NCBI GenBank assembly: GCA_964035015.1
Contig: OZ036003.1
Coordinates: 569,501-633,500, forward strand
DNA length: 64,000 bases
Direction of reading: 5' to 3'
Source of the DNA: Corallium rubrum
Taxonomy: Eukaryota > Cnidaria > Anthozoa > Scleralcyonacea > Coralliidae
Under the pieces are notes generated by a model. That model did not search any database and had not been told where the DNA came from. It saw only the letters and a program-made list of their open reading frames with translations. Numbering within the stretch: the stretch's first letter is position 1; the number at the start of each line of letters is the position of its first letter. The translations under genes and the position numbers were made by a program. Shown piece by piece: positions 53,574-63,107 of the stretch.

Positions 53574-53616
<43 letters not shown>

Positions 53617-53668
53617 AAGATGTTGTAAAAACCTTTGGCAGAGTGCTCGATGGGAATCCAGAGCATAT
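52576..53668. other. no gene seen
   Basis: Frames at 53011-53460 and 53302-53523 lack recognisable domains. A (TA)n run lies at 53579-53610. Confidence 0.4.
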
Positions 53669-53701
53669 TATAGTTAAAGTTCAAAGACTCAACAGGTTTG
53701 A

Positions 53702-53773
53702 TTAGACATTTTTATTACTATTTAGTTTCGTGCCACACGTATTGTGTGGTACTCTTCAGATAAAATGGTCTAA
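53702..53773 (-). ncRNA. hammerhead ribozyme candidate, minus strand
   Basis: Exact mirror of the plus-strand candidate through the palindrome. It contains CTGAAGA, a 9-position stem II, GAAAC, a minimal stem III and GTA on the minus strand. Predicted self-cleavage lies between 53716 and 53715. Confidence 0.65.
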
Positions 53774-53776
53774 TCC

Positions 53777-53848
53777 TTAGACCATTTTATCTGAAGAGTA
53801 CCACACAATACGTGTGGCACGAAACTAAATAGTAATAAAAATGTCTAA
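53777..53848 (+). ncRNA. hammerhead ribozyme candidate, plus strand
   Basis: All conserved core elements are present in order. Stem I 5' strand is ttttat (53785-53790), with an outer ttagac. CTGAAGA (53791-53797) fits CUGANGA. Stem II pairs 53798-53806 with 53812-53820: the closing pair is the canonical G-C, with 8 of 9 positions paired and loop aatac. GAAA (53821-53824) follows. Stem III is C53825 with G53832 plus the A15.1-U16.1 pair, loop taaata. The cleavage triplet is GTA (53832-53834). The stem I 3' strand is ataaaa (53835-53840), and outer gtctaa pairs with ttagac. Cleavage is predicted after A53834. This is the type I form with a tiny stem III known from Penelope-like elements and retrozymes. 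Confidence 0.7.
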
Positions 53849-53873
53849 TCAAACCTGTTGAGTCTTTGAACTT

Positions 53874-53881
<8 letters not shown>

Positions 53882-53938
<57 letters not shown>

Positions 53939-54075
53939 TATATATATATATATATATAAAGTGTGTATATATATATATACAAGTGTATATATCTGTATAT
54001 ATCTGTATATACTGTATATACTGTATATATACTGTATATACTCATGTATATATACTGTATATACTGTATATACTC

Positions 54076-54113
<38 letters not shown>

Positions 54114-54115
54114 TA
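53882..54115. repeat. AT-rich microsatellite (TA)n with TATATACTG variants
   Basis: More than 200 bp of TA dinucleotides with interspersed tgtatatac units, between the ribozyme palindrome and the 3' end of the Penelope-like fragment. Tyr/Ile open frames here are artefacts. Confidence 0.95.
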
Positions 54116-54130
54116 TTAAGTGAAAAAGCT

Positions 54131-54173
54131 GTCGCTACTCGAGTTTCACGCTTACACGCGATCGTCAGGCAAC
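54131..54173 (-). ncRNA. hammerhead-like motif in Penelope 3' tail, minus strand
   Basis: On the minus strand: stem I GTTGC with GCGAC, CTGACGA (fits CUGANGA), stem II CGC/GCG with a U-U opposition at its base, GAAA, a C-G minimal stem III with loop TCGA, and a GTA cleavage triplet. Small and with an imperfect stem II base, so weaker than the palindrome candidate. Hammerheads in Penelope-like terminal repeats are established in the literature on these elements. Confidence 0.5.
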
Positions 54174-54197
54174 TGACAGACTCGATCTAGTTAAACT

Positions 54198-54710
54198 CTA
54201 TTTACATGATGAAACGAGGTGTCGTGTTACGTGTCTACATTTACTAAAGAGTTCAGAGCGTCTGTTCAGTAGTTCGTGTTTCCGGTCCTTCAGTAAGATT
54301 AGTTTTTCTTCCAAGCACAAGTTACACCTTCGCGAGCCGATTTTGTAGGCGGGAATTTTCTTTCTTAGCGACCAATTTATCTTGAACGCGCGCTTAGAAT
54401 CACTCAATCTCCAAATATACTTTGACAGTTCCGTTTCATCGGCGTATTTTCTGTGTGAAAACGACTTTGTGTGGTTTCGGTATCTGTTCTTGAATGCTCC
54501 GCCCGTTACGCCTACGTACGATTTCGTCTCATTGTTGTTAACTGTGGTAACATCAGCTTGGTAGACCACGCTTTCGGACAGGCATTTCTTCTCGACCGGG
54601 CATGCGTCTGGTCGTCTGCAGTTGCAATCGTTTGTGTTTTGAGTGTTCGTTTGTTGTTTGGTGTGTTGGTTGAGTATTTTGTTGTTGTGTTGGGAAATAA
54701 AAGATTTCAT
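54198..54710 (-). CDS. GIY-YIG endonuclease domain of Penelope-like element
   Basis: 170 residues. A Cys-rich segment (CNCRRPDACPVEKKCLS, a zinc-finger-like linker usual in these elements) is followed by VVYQADV and YVGVTGGAFKNRYRNHTKSF. That is the GIY-YIG core with its conserved Gly, Arg and His; then comes the helical part with SKYIWRL and a final RHLVSSCK. It would nick target DNA to prime reverse transcription. The open frame begins at a break from the RT frame; in an intact element RT and endonuclease form one protein. Confidence 0.88.
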   Translation of the reverse strand: MKSFISQHNNKILNQHTKQQTNTQNTNDCNCRRPDACPVEKKCLSESVVYQADVTTVNNNETKSYVGVTGGAFKNRYRNHTKSFSHRKYADETELSKYIWRLSDSKRAFKINWSLRKKIPAYKIGSRRCNLCLEEKLILLKDRKHELLNRRSELFSKCRHVTRHLVSSCK

Positions 54711-55480
54711 GTTAGGTAGGCAGCTGTAACTGACTCGTACAGTATGTCGGTTGAATATGCTATATAGTTTGTTGGAAGGGGGAAGTGTTTGTCAAGTAGT
54801 GATAGAAAGTCTCGTCCTATGTTCGTTTTAACGTTCTTACTAAAAGGTGGGTTATACCAAATAGCGTTGCGTTGTCTGTTCCGTTTTCGTTGATGGTTAT
54901 AGTTAGGGTAGTCGTTTGCGTTCTGCGCGGGTGGTTCGTATGTGAGGTTTGTGTCAAAGTTGCTGTGTTTTAAGGCGTCGTTGTAGAGCGGTGCGGCAGC
55001 GTCGAATGTTCGTTTGTCGCATGAGAGTTTGTTGATGCGTTTGTTGATTGATAATGGTAGTTGGCGTAGTATGGAGGGAGGGTGGTTAGATAGTCGGTTA
55101 ACGTAAAGTGGTTCGTCGTTAGGTTTTCTGTATGGTTTGTACGTACCGTCAGTTAGGTCAAACGTTATGTCGAGGAAATTTACGCGTTTCAGGTTAGCAC
55201 CGGCCGTGATTTTCAGGCCGAAATTTGCGAAGATTTGGATCAGATCTTTGCGCGCCTTGTCTGCTAATCTTCCGGAGGTGGTGGTGATAGCTGCTAGGCC
55301 GTCGTCTCGGTATAATCCTATTTGGTTTCCAAATCGGTTCTCGAGCGTGCTGAGGAAAAATAGGCCAACTAATTCACATATTTCGGCGCCGTCATAGCTG
55401 CCCATGGTTACGTCAAAAGAGTTGAGCGAGTTTTGTTTTGTCCATGCTTTGCCGTTGTTAAAAAGGAGGGATTTTCTAAA
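54707..55480 (-). pseudogene. Penelope-like reverse transcriptase, C-terminal part
   Basis: It starts abruptly at the junction 55480 with FRKSLLFNNG and has VTMGSYDGAEICELVG and the catalytic LYRDDGLA, followed by the thumb region with NFLDITFDL and TYKPYRKPN, all characteristic of Penelope-like RTs. The first residues of the longer frame (55513-55481) come from the inverted neighbour. The frame runs into the endonuclease in another register (4-bp overlap), indicating an indel near 54710. Confidence 0.85.
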
Positions 55481-55786
55481 GGCGGAGCATTCAAGAACAG
55501 ATACCGAAACCACACAAAGTCGTTTTCACACAGAAAATACGCCGATGAAACGGAACTGTCAAAGTATATTTGGAGATTGAGTGATTCTAAGCGCGCGTTC
55601 AAGATAAATTGGTCGCTAAGAAAGAAAATTCCCGCCTACAAAATCGGCTCGCGAAGGTGTAACTTGTGCTTGGAAGAAAAACTAATCTTACTGAAGGACC
55701 GGAAACACGAACTACTGAACAGACGCTCTGAACTCTTTAGTAAATGTAGACACGTAACACGACACCTCGTTTCATCATGTAAATAG
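55481..55786 (+). pseudogene. GIY-YIG endonuclease, truncated inverted copy
   Basis: Starts at GGAFKNRYRNHTKSF, so the YVGVT strand and the zinc-finger part are missing; otherwise the same residues as the minus copy down to RHLVSSCK. The open frame reaching back to 55433 runs into the RT of the other copy and is artificial. Confidence 0.85.
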
Positions 55787-55810
55787 AGTTTAACTAGATC
55801 GAGTCTGTCA

Positions 55811-55853
55811 GTTGCCTGACGATCGCGTGTAAGCGTGAAACTCGAGTAGCGAC
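55811..55853 (+). ncRNA. hammerhead-like motif in Penelope 3' tail, plus strand
   Basis: Same sequence as the 54131-54173 candidate: GTTGC 55811-55815, CTGACGA 55816-55822, GAAA 55837-55840, stem III loop TCGA, GTA 55846-55848 (predicted cut after 55848), GCGAC 55849-55853. Confidence 0.5.
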
Positions 55854-55880
55854 AGCTTTTTCACTTAATAAATAAATATT

Positions 55881-56611
55881 CGCTCTACCTATAATGGTAT
55901 TGAGCGCTCTAAAACCTTTTGCCAACTGTGTGACTTTGTTACATATTCTTCTTGGTATATATATATATATATATATAAGGGGGGAGTTCTAGGGGGGCAG
56001 GGGGACCTATTAGTCTGACCCTTGTTTACACAATCTAGCTAATCAAATACTGATTTCTTTTACGATCATATACAGAGAAATCAAAACAAATATTTAATTA
56101 CCATAATTTTGATCTTGGCAAAGGCAATTTCGCCGATAACCCAAAGTTGAGTTATATTTTGATATTAGAAATAGCCGGCAGGTCCGAAAACTGCCGGCGA
56201 TAGCCGACAGCTATTTCGAACCCTGCTTGGGCATTACAGGGTTGTTTTCATCATCTCAAAACCGACTTCTTCAAAAACCATTATTAATAAGTAAACATAT
56301 TTCAAAAACTCATTAATAATTCATGAGAAAACACAAAGGAAATTGGTACCATGCCGGTGGTTTTATACCTGATAAAACGTATTGACGTCAGAAAGAATAC
56401 TAATGGACGTGAAATTTTATATAAAGAATACTAATGAACGTGAAATTTTATATAAAATATCATCCTAATTAGCAAATCTATTGTCGGTGTTTTTGAAGCT
56501 ATTCAAAACACTCCTAGTCGCGTTTTATCAGATCTAAAACACTCGCGCTACACGCTCGTGTTTTAAATCTGACAAAATGGCGTCGTACGGGATTTTACGA
56601 TTCCCGCCAGT
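55881..56611. other. no gene seen
   Basis: AT-rich spacer with a (TA)n run at about 55957-55976 and a short duplication of gaatactaatg(g/a)acgtgaaat at 56395-56450. Confidence 0.4.
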
Positions 56612-57177
56612 TTACACAGCTCTCGTATGAGTGGACTCGAAATCAGCTCCCTGATCTGAATGGATGCGATGTGGGAAACCATAGTTCATGAAGATCTTTT
56701 CCCACAAGATTTTTTCCACTGTGGAAGCCTTCTGATTTCGGGTTGGATATGCCCACGCAAACTTGGTAAAGCTATCAGTGATGACTAGAATGTTACTAAA
56801 GCCACCTTTACCTTCTTCCAATGATAGAAAATCGACTGCCAACACTTCAAGAGGTTCCGTTGTTTCCAAGGAGAGCATTGGGGCAGCAGCCGGGGAAGAC
56901 GTCTTGCGTTTTATATACCTGTCGCAGCTTGCAATGTAGTGCTCAACATCACGTGTCATGTAAGGCCAAAAGAAACGTGCCCGAGCAAGTTCCATGGTAC
57001 GGTCTCTACCTGGATGACCAAGTTCATTGTGTATTCCCTGCAGGGCTTGTTGCCGGCTGGCTGCAGGTAAAACTAACTGGAAACTTTGGGTTCCTTCTTC
57101 ATCACGACACCGTTTTAAAATCCCAACGCGAATAACCAAACGGTGGAACTCCTGAGCTAGTCTCCGAGCCTCTGGAC
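56612..57177 (-). pseudogene. Ty3/gypsy integrase fragment
   Basis: The minus frame has LVLPAASRQQALQGIHNELGHPG, the H2C2 zinc-binding region of gypsy integrases, with ARFFWPYM and CDRYIKRK, where the second Cys of the CxxC is Tyr. The catalytic AVDFLSLE (first Asp) and HRIHSDQGADFES (second Asp) follow, breaking off before the Glu. The part of the open frame beyond 57178 belongs to the inserted transposon. It is the downstream half of the pol fragment at 60144-62345. Confidence 0.88.
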
Positions 57178-58471
57178 CACTGATCTCAAATAATATACTC
57201 ATTATACTGGATAGAGCATCCCGTCCTGGCTGTGAAGTCGGAAATAGATTAGCGGCAGCCATTTCCGGTGGGACCCACTTGGGTCCCATACAATATGGCG
57301 TAAATAGGAGTCGAAGCAGTTGAACGGCGTTTTCGCCAAATTCTGGGATGTTACGAAGAGTTACCACCGAATTGAGGTTTGTAATCTTATTTTAAGTAAT
57401 AGTTTAGTGTTTTGAACTATTTTTTTGTTTAGAAAGTTCTTTTTTTTACAAAATACACTTGCCTGTTTATTTGCTTCAAAACTAGCAAATTCGGTAAACA
57501 AATGTCTGGAAGTGACTGTATTATTTGATGATTTACCATGACGCGTTTGTTTAAGTTTTGATTTATTTCATGCCGATTAAACGCCAAGAAGTCATAACTG
57601 TGTCTTTTAAAACTAATAAACTTACCCGCTGTTGATACTGTTCACATGAATTCGAACTTGAATAGAACGGTTTGTTCAGTTCTTTGTGGTTATAATTCAG
57701 TGAAACATGGTTGAGTCTGACTTGTGCTCGTTGTCTTCCTGTTAATATTTTAAGTTGGACACTTTCACTACCAGGTTTGGTTATTGACTAATAGTAAATG
57801 AATTCATGAGCATGATAGAATGTGCTTGACTCGTCTTGTAGTAAAGTATATTTGCTTTCTAATGTGATATTAAGGTAACAAACGATACTTAATTTTGTCG
57901 AATTTGGGCTAATGTTCAACCAGTTCAGATGGTTTTATTATGGTTACAGTACAGTATGTATTTTGCCCAAGCCCTTGTCCCTTGATAGTATTTTCAATTC
58001 GACTATCAATTCTACTTTTGTTTAAGCAACACATTCATTTTGTCTACAGTATGTTCAAACAAAATATGTACATACTGTATAACATTTTGAGTTAGTGGTA
58101 GTTTATTATGGTTAGAGCATCTTACTGGCCATTAAGAAGTTACACCCAAGTTTAATTCCTACTCGGTCAATGCAGTTTTACTGTACATTTAGCAGATTAA
58201 AATTTTATCTACTTTGCTGAAAGCAAGAAAATTCTTTCCAGTTACATGCATCCAGGATTACTGTAGATCTAAGGATGTTACTCTGTAATCTGGGTTTAAC
58301 TCCTACTTGATGCACTTATCAGATTACAATTTCAACTTGGATGCATGCACATTAGAGGAGTGCTTCTAGTTTGACTTCTAGCTTCTAGGAGTCTCAAAAC
58401 CATTTTGAACTGATATAACAAAATCAACAAAATAAAAACTGCACTTACAAATGGAATGTTCTTGGTTGTTG

Positions 58472-58585
58472 TCATTTATGAGATGATTCATCATCAGTGC
58501 TTCCTTTACTATCACTTCTGCTGCCTTCTTTTTTACGCTTCTTACAGCCAAAAGCACAATACTGCAAACCCCGAGTTTTACCCAT
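58472..58585 (-). CDS. THAP-like zinc-finger start, possible transposase exon
   Basis: 37 residues from an ATG at 58585: MGKTRGLQYCAFGCKKRKK has the C-x3-C start seen at the N terminus of THAP domains, then a serine/aspartate-rich segment to the stop at 58472. The rest of a THAP domain is not found nearby, so this would be a remnant or one exon. P-element transposases carry a THAP domain, which suits the 8-bp duplication. Confidence 0.3.
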   Translation of the reverse strand: MGKTRGLQYCAFGCKKRKKEGSRSDSKGSTDDESSHK

Positions 58586-58930
58586 CAGTGTAGAACTAAA
58601 CAAATGCTTGTTAAGTTTTCTTTGATCGAAATTTTGATGTAGCAAACTATCAGTATGAAAGTATGGATAATTTCAAACCACGTTTTAAACCGGCAATAAT
58701 TTGTGGGCATTGGAGGGAAGATCGTGCCGGTGCTCCAGGCACTGCTGGTGCTAGATAGTATTTTAAAATTTTTTTGACATTTTAGTCCTTTGCAACTCAC
58801 TTAGTCTGTATTATAGAAAACTTAAATTAATTTCAATAAAATTGTTTGTACTATCCAGAGTGACTTACACTAGCTTCAATTAAACTAAAATCTTTTAAAC
58901 ATCTGTATGATCACTCATCTCAAAAAAAAA

Positions 58931-59031
58931 TTAACCCTTTATCGCCCAACAATGTCTTTAGTATTTTACTCTGGCTAACACCAGATGATTTTACTTGTCA
59001 ATAGAGTGGCTACTGGGCGATAAAGGGTTAA
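58931..59031. mobile_element. 101-bp piggyBac-type MITE
   Basis: ttaaccctttatcgccca at the left is matched by its exact reverse complement at the right end. TTAA stands at both tips, followed by CCC, as in piggyBac elements. Non-coding, nested inside the 57178-60135 transposon. Confidence 0.85.
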
Positions 59032-60143
59032 TGACTGATCTTGTCTTCTGCCAAGATCAGCTAGTGATATGTGTGGAGCTAATAAGGAAAAGACATATAG
59101 ATGCATGGGCATGAAGCCTAAAAAGTTGTATGATGCAAGATAACAATTGAGGTAGGCCTATGATAAATGTAGTTTTTTTTTAACATTTTTCAAAAATATC
59201 TTGAAATGAAAACACTTCTGTAGTAAATAATAGTTTGGAATCATCCTTCTCTTTGTTTATTTTAGAAAAAAGCTCATGACTTATTATCTGTTTCAAATAT
59301 AAGTCTACCAAAGTACAGTAGTGTCATGACGTACACTGAAGTATATAAAATATAAAAGAATATAGTAGATTATAACCAATAAATAATTTCTGTTTGTAAA
59401 TCAGAACTGGCCAAACCATGCCCCATTATTATAATTTTACTTCAATCTCAGATGATTCTTTCAAATACCAATAGAAAACCCTTGGCAAGTCTCTGATCTC
59501 TCCAGCAAGCCTATAGGCAGCCATGAGTTCATCACAGATATAAATATTGAAAATACACACCATAAATGCTAGGTGAACAGGAGTTATCTTCGTCAATATT
59601 ATAGTAACAGGACTTCATACGACTTCATCAATAATAGTAAAACAGTGAGTTACGCTGTAAATGCTTATAAATTTGCCTGTTAAATAACTAACTACAAACT
59701 TCCAATAAAGATCTTGTATAAAACGCTCAGATCGTCTGATCCAAGATACGTTGAAAGACGGATATAGAAACGGTAATATTTTTACTTTGTCATAAAGTCA
59801 ATGTCAAACTGCTAAAGTGAATACAAGATGTTATTTGTTCCTTACTTTAGTCCTTAATAATTCTTCAAACTGTGTGATCCCAGCCACTTTTAGGTGCTCC
59901 CATAGCGACAGGTACATTTTCTTGTTAAGAATGTAAAATTTAGCTGGTTTTCGTTAAAAATCCGATCATTTAAAGCGAAAACTATGATTCAGCAATAGTG
60001 ATATAACTACGAAGTGGGTCCCACCGGATATGGCCGCCGCGAGATGTTCAGCCTCACTTCCGACTTCAATTTTGGCCAGGTGCGAACCAATAGATGCTCT
60101 ATCCAGTATAATGAGTATATTATTTGAGATCATTGCTCTGGAC

Positions 60144-62345
60144 ACATAAGCGAAAGTTCTTTGGACTTATGCGGTGTTGTACTCTGGACAAACGGTAAGA
60201 CCTCAGCAATGAGGAGGTCGCGGCGTTGTAGTTCTGGCCAATTAATAGTCGCGTTGGTCATTGACGAGGTTCGTTGGAGAACGAGACCTCCAAGATCGGT
60301 TACTACTGCTTCTGGTCTTGCACCAAGAACTTCAACTGCTGGTGACCAAATATCATCGTCCGATTCAGGGACCTGAACGTTGCAGGATTGGCATAGGGCT
60401 TGAAATGCTTGCTCTGAGAGATCAGCAGTAGGTGATTCCAAAGGCTGGGTTGGTTCAAGAATTGGGCGAGGTAATCCGATTTGCTATCACTCCTCTCGGG
60501 GCCTGAACCTTCGCGTGGGATTCTAGAAAGGCCATCTGCATCACCATGTGCCTTGCCTCTGCGATACGTAATGGTAAAATGGAACGGTGCCAAGGATGTT
60601 AACCATCGTTGATCTGTCGGGCTGAGTTTTGCTGATGTGATGAGGTAAGTTAACGGATTACTGTCCGTCACAACGTGGCACTTCATCCCATAGAGGTACT
60701 CTCGAAATTTCTCAGTCATGGCCCACTTGAGAGCTAGCAATTCTCTCCGATATGCCGAGTAGTTCCGTTCTGCTGAGTTCAAAGCCCGACTTCCGTAAGC
60801 GATGACTCGAGCTTTGTTATCTTGCATTTGGTACAAGGCAGCACCCAGGCCCTCCCCGCTTGCATCGGTATGGAGGATGAAAGGAAGCTTGAAATCAGGA
60901 AACCCAAGAATTGGAGGAGAGGTCAACTTGGCGATGAGTGTCTCAAAGGCGTCTTGGCATTCCATTGTCCAAACAAACGGTGGGTTCTTCTGAGGCCTTT
61001 TCTTTCCTTTCCCATGCCCTCCTGCAAGCAACCGTCGAAGAGGTTCACTCAACTTGGAAAATTGGTAGACAAATGAGTGGTAGTAACTGGTGAATCCTAA
61101 GAATGTCTGCAGCTGCTTGCCATTCTTTGGTGGATTTAACAACCACTCCTGTAATGATGCAATCTTCTCTGAATCTGGCTCAATGCCCTCAGCTGAAACA
61201 ATGTGCCCAAGACATTTAACTTTGCTCTGGAAAAGTTTGCACTTGGAAGGTTTTAACTTGAGGCCAAACTGACTTAGGCGGTTCAGGACTTCTTCCAATC
61301 TTTCAAGCATTTCGTCGAAACTGCTCGCAAACACAATGACATCATCGATGTACACCACACACTTCCTGAAATTCAAATCCTTTAAGCAATGTTCCATTAA
61401 TTTCTGCAACGTGGCAGGGGCATTTGTAAGTCCAAAAGGCATCCCAACGGCGTTGTCACTCGGGGATTGGGTACGAATCCTTAATGGTTCTTGCGTTTAT
61501 CTTCCGAAAGTCCACACATAACCTGATACTGTTGTCTCGCTTGCGAACTATCACCACCGGGGATGCATAAGGGCTCTTGGACTCTGTAATGACCTCTGCA
61601 TCCAGCATATCCTGAATTGCTTGACGAAATGCTTCCATCTGACCAGGGGGCACGCGTCGGTAGGTCTCCTTAAAGGGAACCCTGTCCGTGACGTTTATCT
61701 CATGCTCGACTTCGGTTGTGCATCCAAGGTCGGTTGAGCTTGTAGCAAATACATGGGACGTCCTGTTAAGCAGACCAACAACCTTTTCTCTCTGTCCTTC
61801 ATCAAGGGATGCTGATGATAAGTCAAAGAGATCTTTGGCCTTACAACCACCATCGCTTCTTGGCATGGCAGAAGTGTCCATTATAGATGATGCATGGTGC
61901 ACTGTAGCAATCTTTGTCCTTGGATGGATTGTCACTGGCTGGCTTGTCGTGTTGGTGATCTCTATGGGTACTTTACAGGTGCTGAGGCCTCTGTGCAGTG
62001 TAACCAGGCGAGGTGTAAGTGTAAGAGCCCCAGTCTTTTCCATCTCACTGCTGGGTTCAATAATTGCCTTCAATGCCCCATCTGGAGGGGGTCTTGTAAT
62101 TCCCCATTCGCTCATTAGCTCTGACCACAACTTTGCGATCAGTTAATTTCACATCAATTTTTCCACTCTCTTGCTTAGTGATAAAGCTCTCGCGCATGTG
62201 AAGTGATTTATAGGCCCGGGCCCATGCTGAAGAGCACTTCACGTTCTGAAGATAGTTCCTTCCATGGGTCTTGACACACTGTTCTCTGCACTGTTTTGCT
62301 ACGTTGGTACCAATAATGACAGGAACACGTTCATTGTTTGAAAAT
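60144..62345 (-). pseudogene. Ty3/gypsy pol fragment: peptidase end, reverse transcriptase, RNase H
   Basis: Minus strand from right to left: a VPVIIGTN end of the aspartic peptidase at about 62310-62340, a linker with a frameshift near 62100, the RT N-terminal part ending YPIPE (61456), then directly MPFGLTNAPATLQKLM (61442) with VVYIDDVIVFA as the catalytic YxDD. Next are RNase H with HTDASGEGLGAALYQ, the RELLALKWAM Glu and VVTDSNPL, and a linker to 60144. Between 61456 and 61442 the RT block with the first catalytic Asp (LDL..GYHQ in relatives, about 50 residues) is missing. It continues in the integrase fragment at 57177-56612 across the inserted transposon, and is cut at 62345 by a LINE. 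Confidence 0.9.
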
Positions 62346-63107
62346 TGTTTGAAAAAAAAATGACAAAACGCCTTTGCATTGTTTCAAAATTGTTGGAACG
62401 TTGTGTACTCAACCATATTAGGGACTTCTTGAAAAACACCATCAATGAATGTCAGCACGGCTTTGTTCCAGGAAAATCCTGTACAACTCAACTCATCCAA
62501 ATTCTAGATGCAATTGGAAGTGATCTCGACCAAGGAAAACAGATCGATGTTATTTACCTTGATATGTCCAAAGCATTCGATAAAGTAAGTCATAAAAAAA
62601 TAATTGACAAACTTTATCGCTTTGGATTCCGCGGCAGCCTGCTCTCTTGGTTTCAGTCGTACCTCACAGACCGTCGGCAGCAAGTCACAGTACTTGGTGA
62701 AACTTCTTCTCCTCTACCCGTAACTTCTGGTGTGCCTCAAGGATCGATTCTTGGACCATTGCTATTCCTTCTTTACGTCAACGATCTTCCCGACGCAGTA
62801 TTATCGTCCACAATAGCGACCTTCGATGATACAAAACTATTCAAGCGCATATCTACTGAAGCAGACAACACTCTTCTGCAACAGGACCTGAATAACATCA
62901 ATGAATGGTCACTATCTTCAAACCTTGCTTTTAACCAAACAAAATGCAAAGTTCAGACCATAACAAGAAAGAAGAAACGCGTCATGATTCCATACTCCAT
63001 GGACAATATCGAACTGAAACACTGTTCACATGAACGAGACCTTGGAGTATGGATTTCCTCTGACTTATTGTGGAAGAAACAGGTTCATTCACAAACAGCT
63101 AAGGCCA
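62346..63107 (+). pseudogene. LINE reverse transcriptase (CR1/jockey-like), part 1
   Basis: Palm motifs follow in order: SKLLERCVLNHI, QHGFVPGKSC, IDVIYLDMSKAFDKVSH, TSGVPQGSILGPLLFLLYVNDLP, then TFDDTKLF. The usual catalytic FADD has lost its Ala codon (FDD), and this should kill polymerisation. Then come INEWSLSSNLAFNQTKC and DLGVWISSDLLWKKQV. At about 63107 the sequence changes to another LINE. The first frame continues at 63858 as the next expected block, so this is one element split by an insertion. Confidence 0.9.

Larger units (their letters stand above)
53669..53881. repeat. near-perfect 213-bp palindrome
   Basis: Arms 53669-53773 and 53777-53881 (105 bp each) are exact reverse complements as far as I can read, around the 3-base centre tcc. 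Both arms carry the hammerhead-like sequence listed separately. An AT microsatellite adjoins on the right. Confidence 0.9.
54116..55480 (-). mobile_element. Penelope-like element fragment, minus strand
   Basis: Contains the C-terminal part of the reverse transcriptase, the GIY-YIG endonuclease and a 3' tail with a hammerhead-like motif. It is joined at 55480 head-to-head with an inverted second copy. The RT is cut in its palm region, so the element is incomplete. Confidence 0.85.
55481..55880 (+). mobile_element. second Penelope-like fragment, inverted
   Basis: From ggcggagcattcaag onward the plus strand repeats the endonuclease and 3' tail of the minus copy (rc of about 54116-54510), apparently without change. 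The two fragments form an inverted repeat of about 390-bp arms around about 970 bp. Confidence 0.88.
57178..60135. mobile_element. 2,958-bp TIR DNA transposon with 8-bp target duplication (P- or hAT-like)
   Basis: Left end cactgatctcaaataatata and right end, read as reverse complement, caatgatctcaaataatata continue alike for 43 bp with one mismatch; weaker similarity extends to about 120 bp. CTCTGGAC flanks both sides (57170-57177, 60136-60143), and removing the element joins the two halves of a gypsy pol frame. Eight-bp duplications are made by hAT and P elements. The interior is almost non-coding apart from a THAP-like exon. Confidence 0.85.

Noticed and set aside
53845..54190. Tyr/Ile-rich open frames
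   Set aside because: Translation of the TA microsatellite and the ribozyme palindrome.
57178..57367. N-terminal extension of the gypsy integrase frame
   Set aside because: Lies inside the TIR of the inserted transposon; a similar inverted copy sits at 60012-60135.
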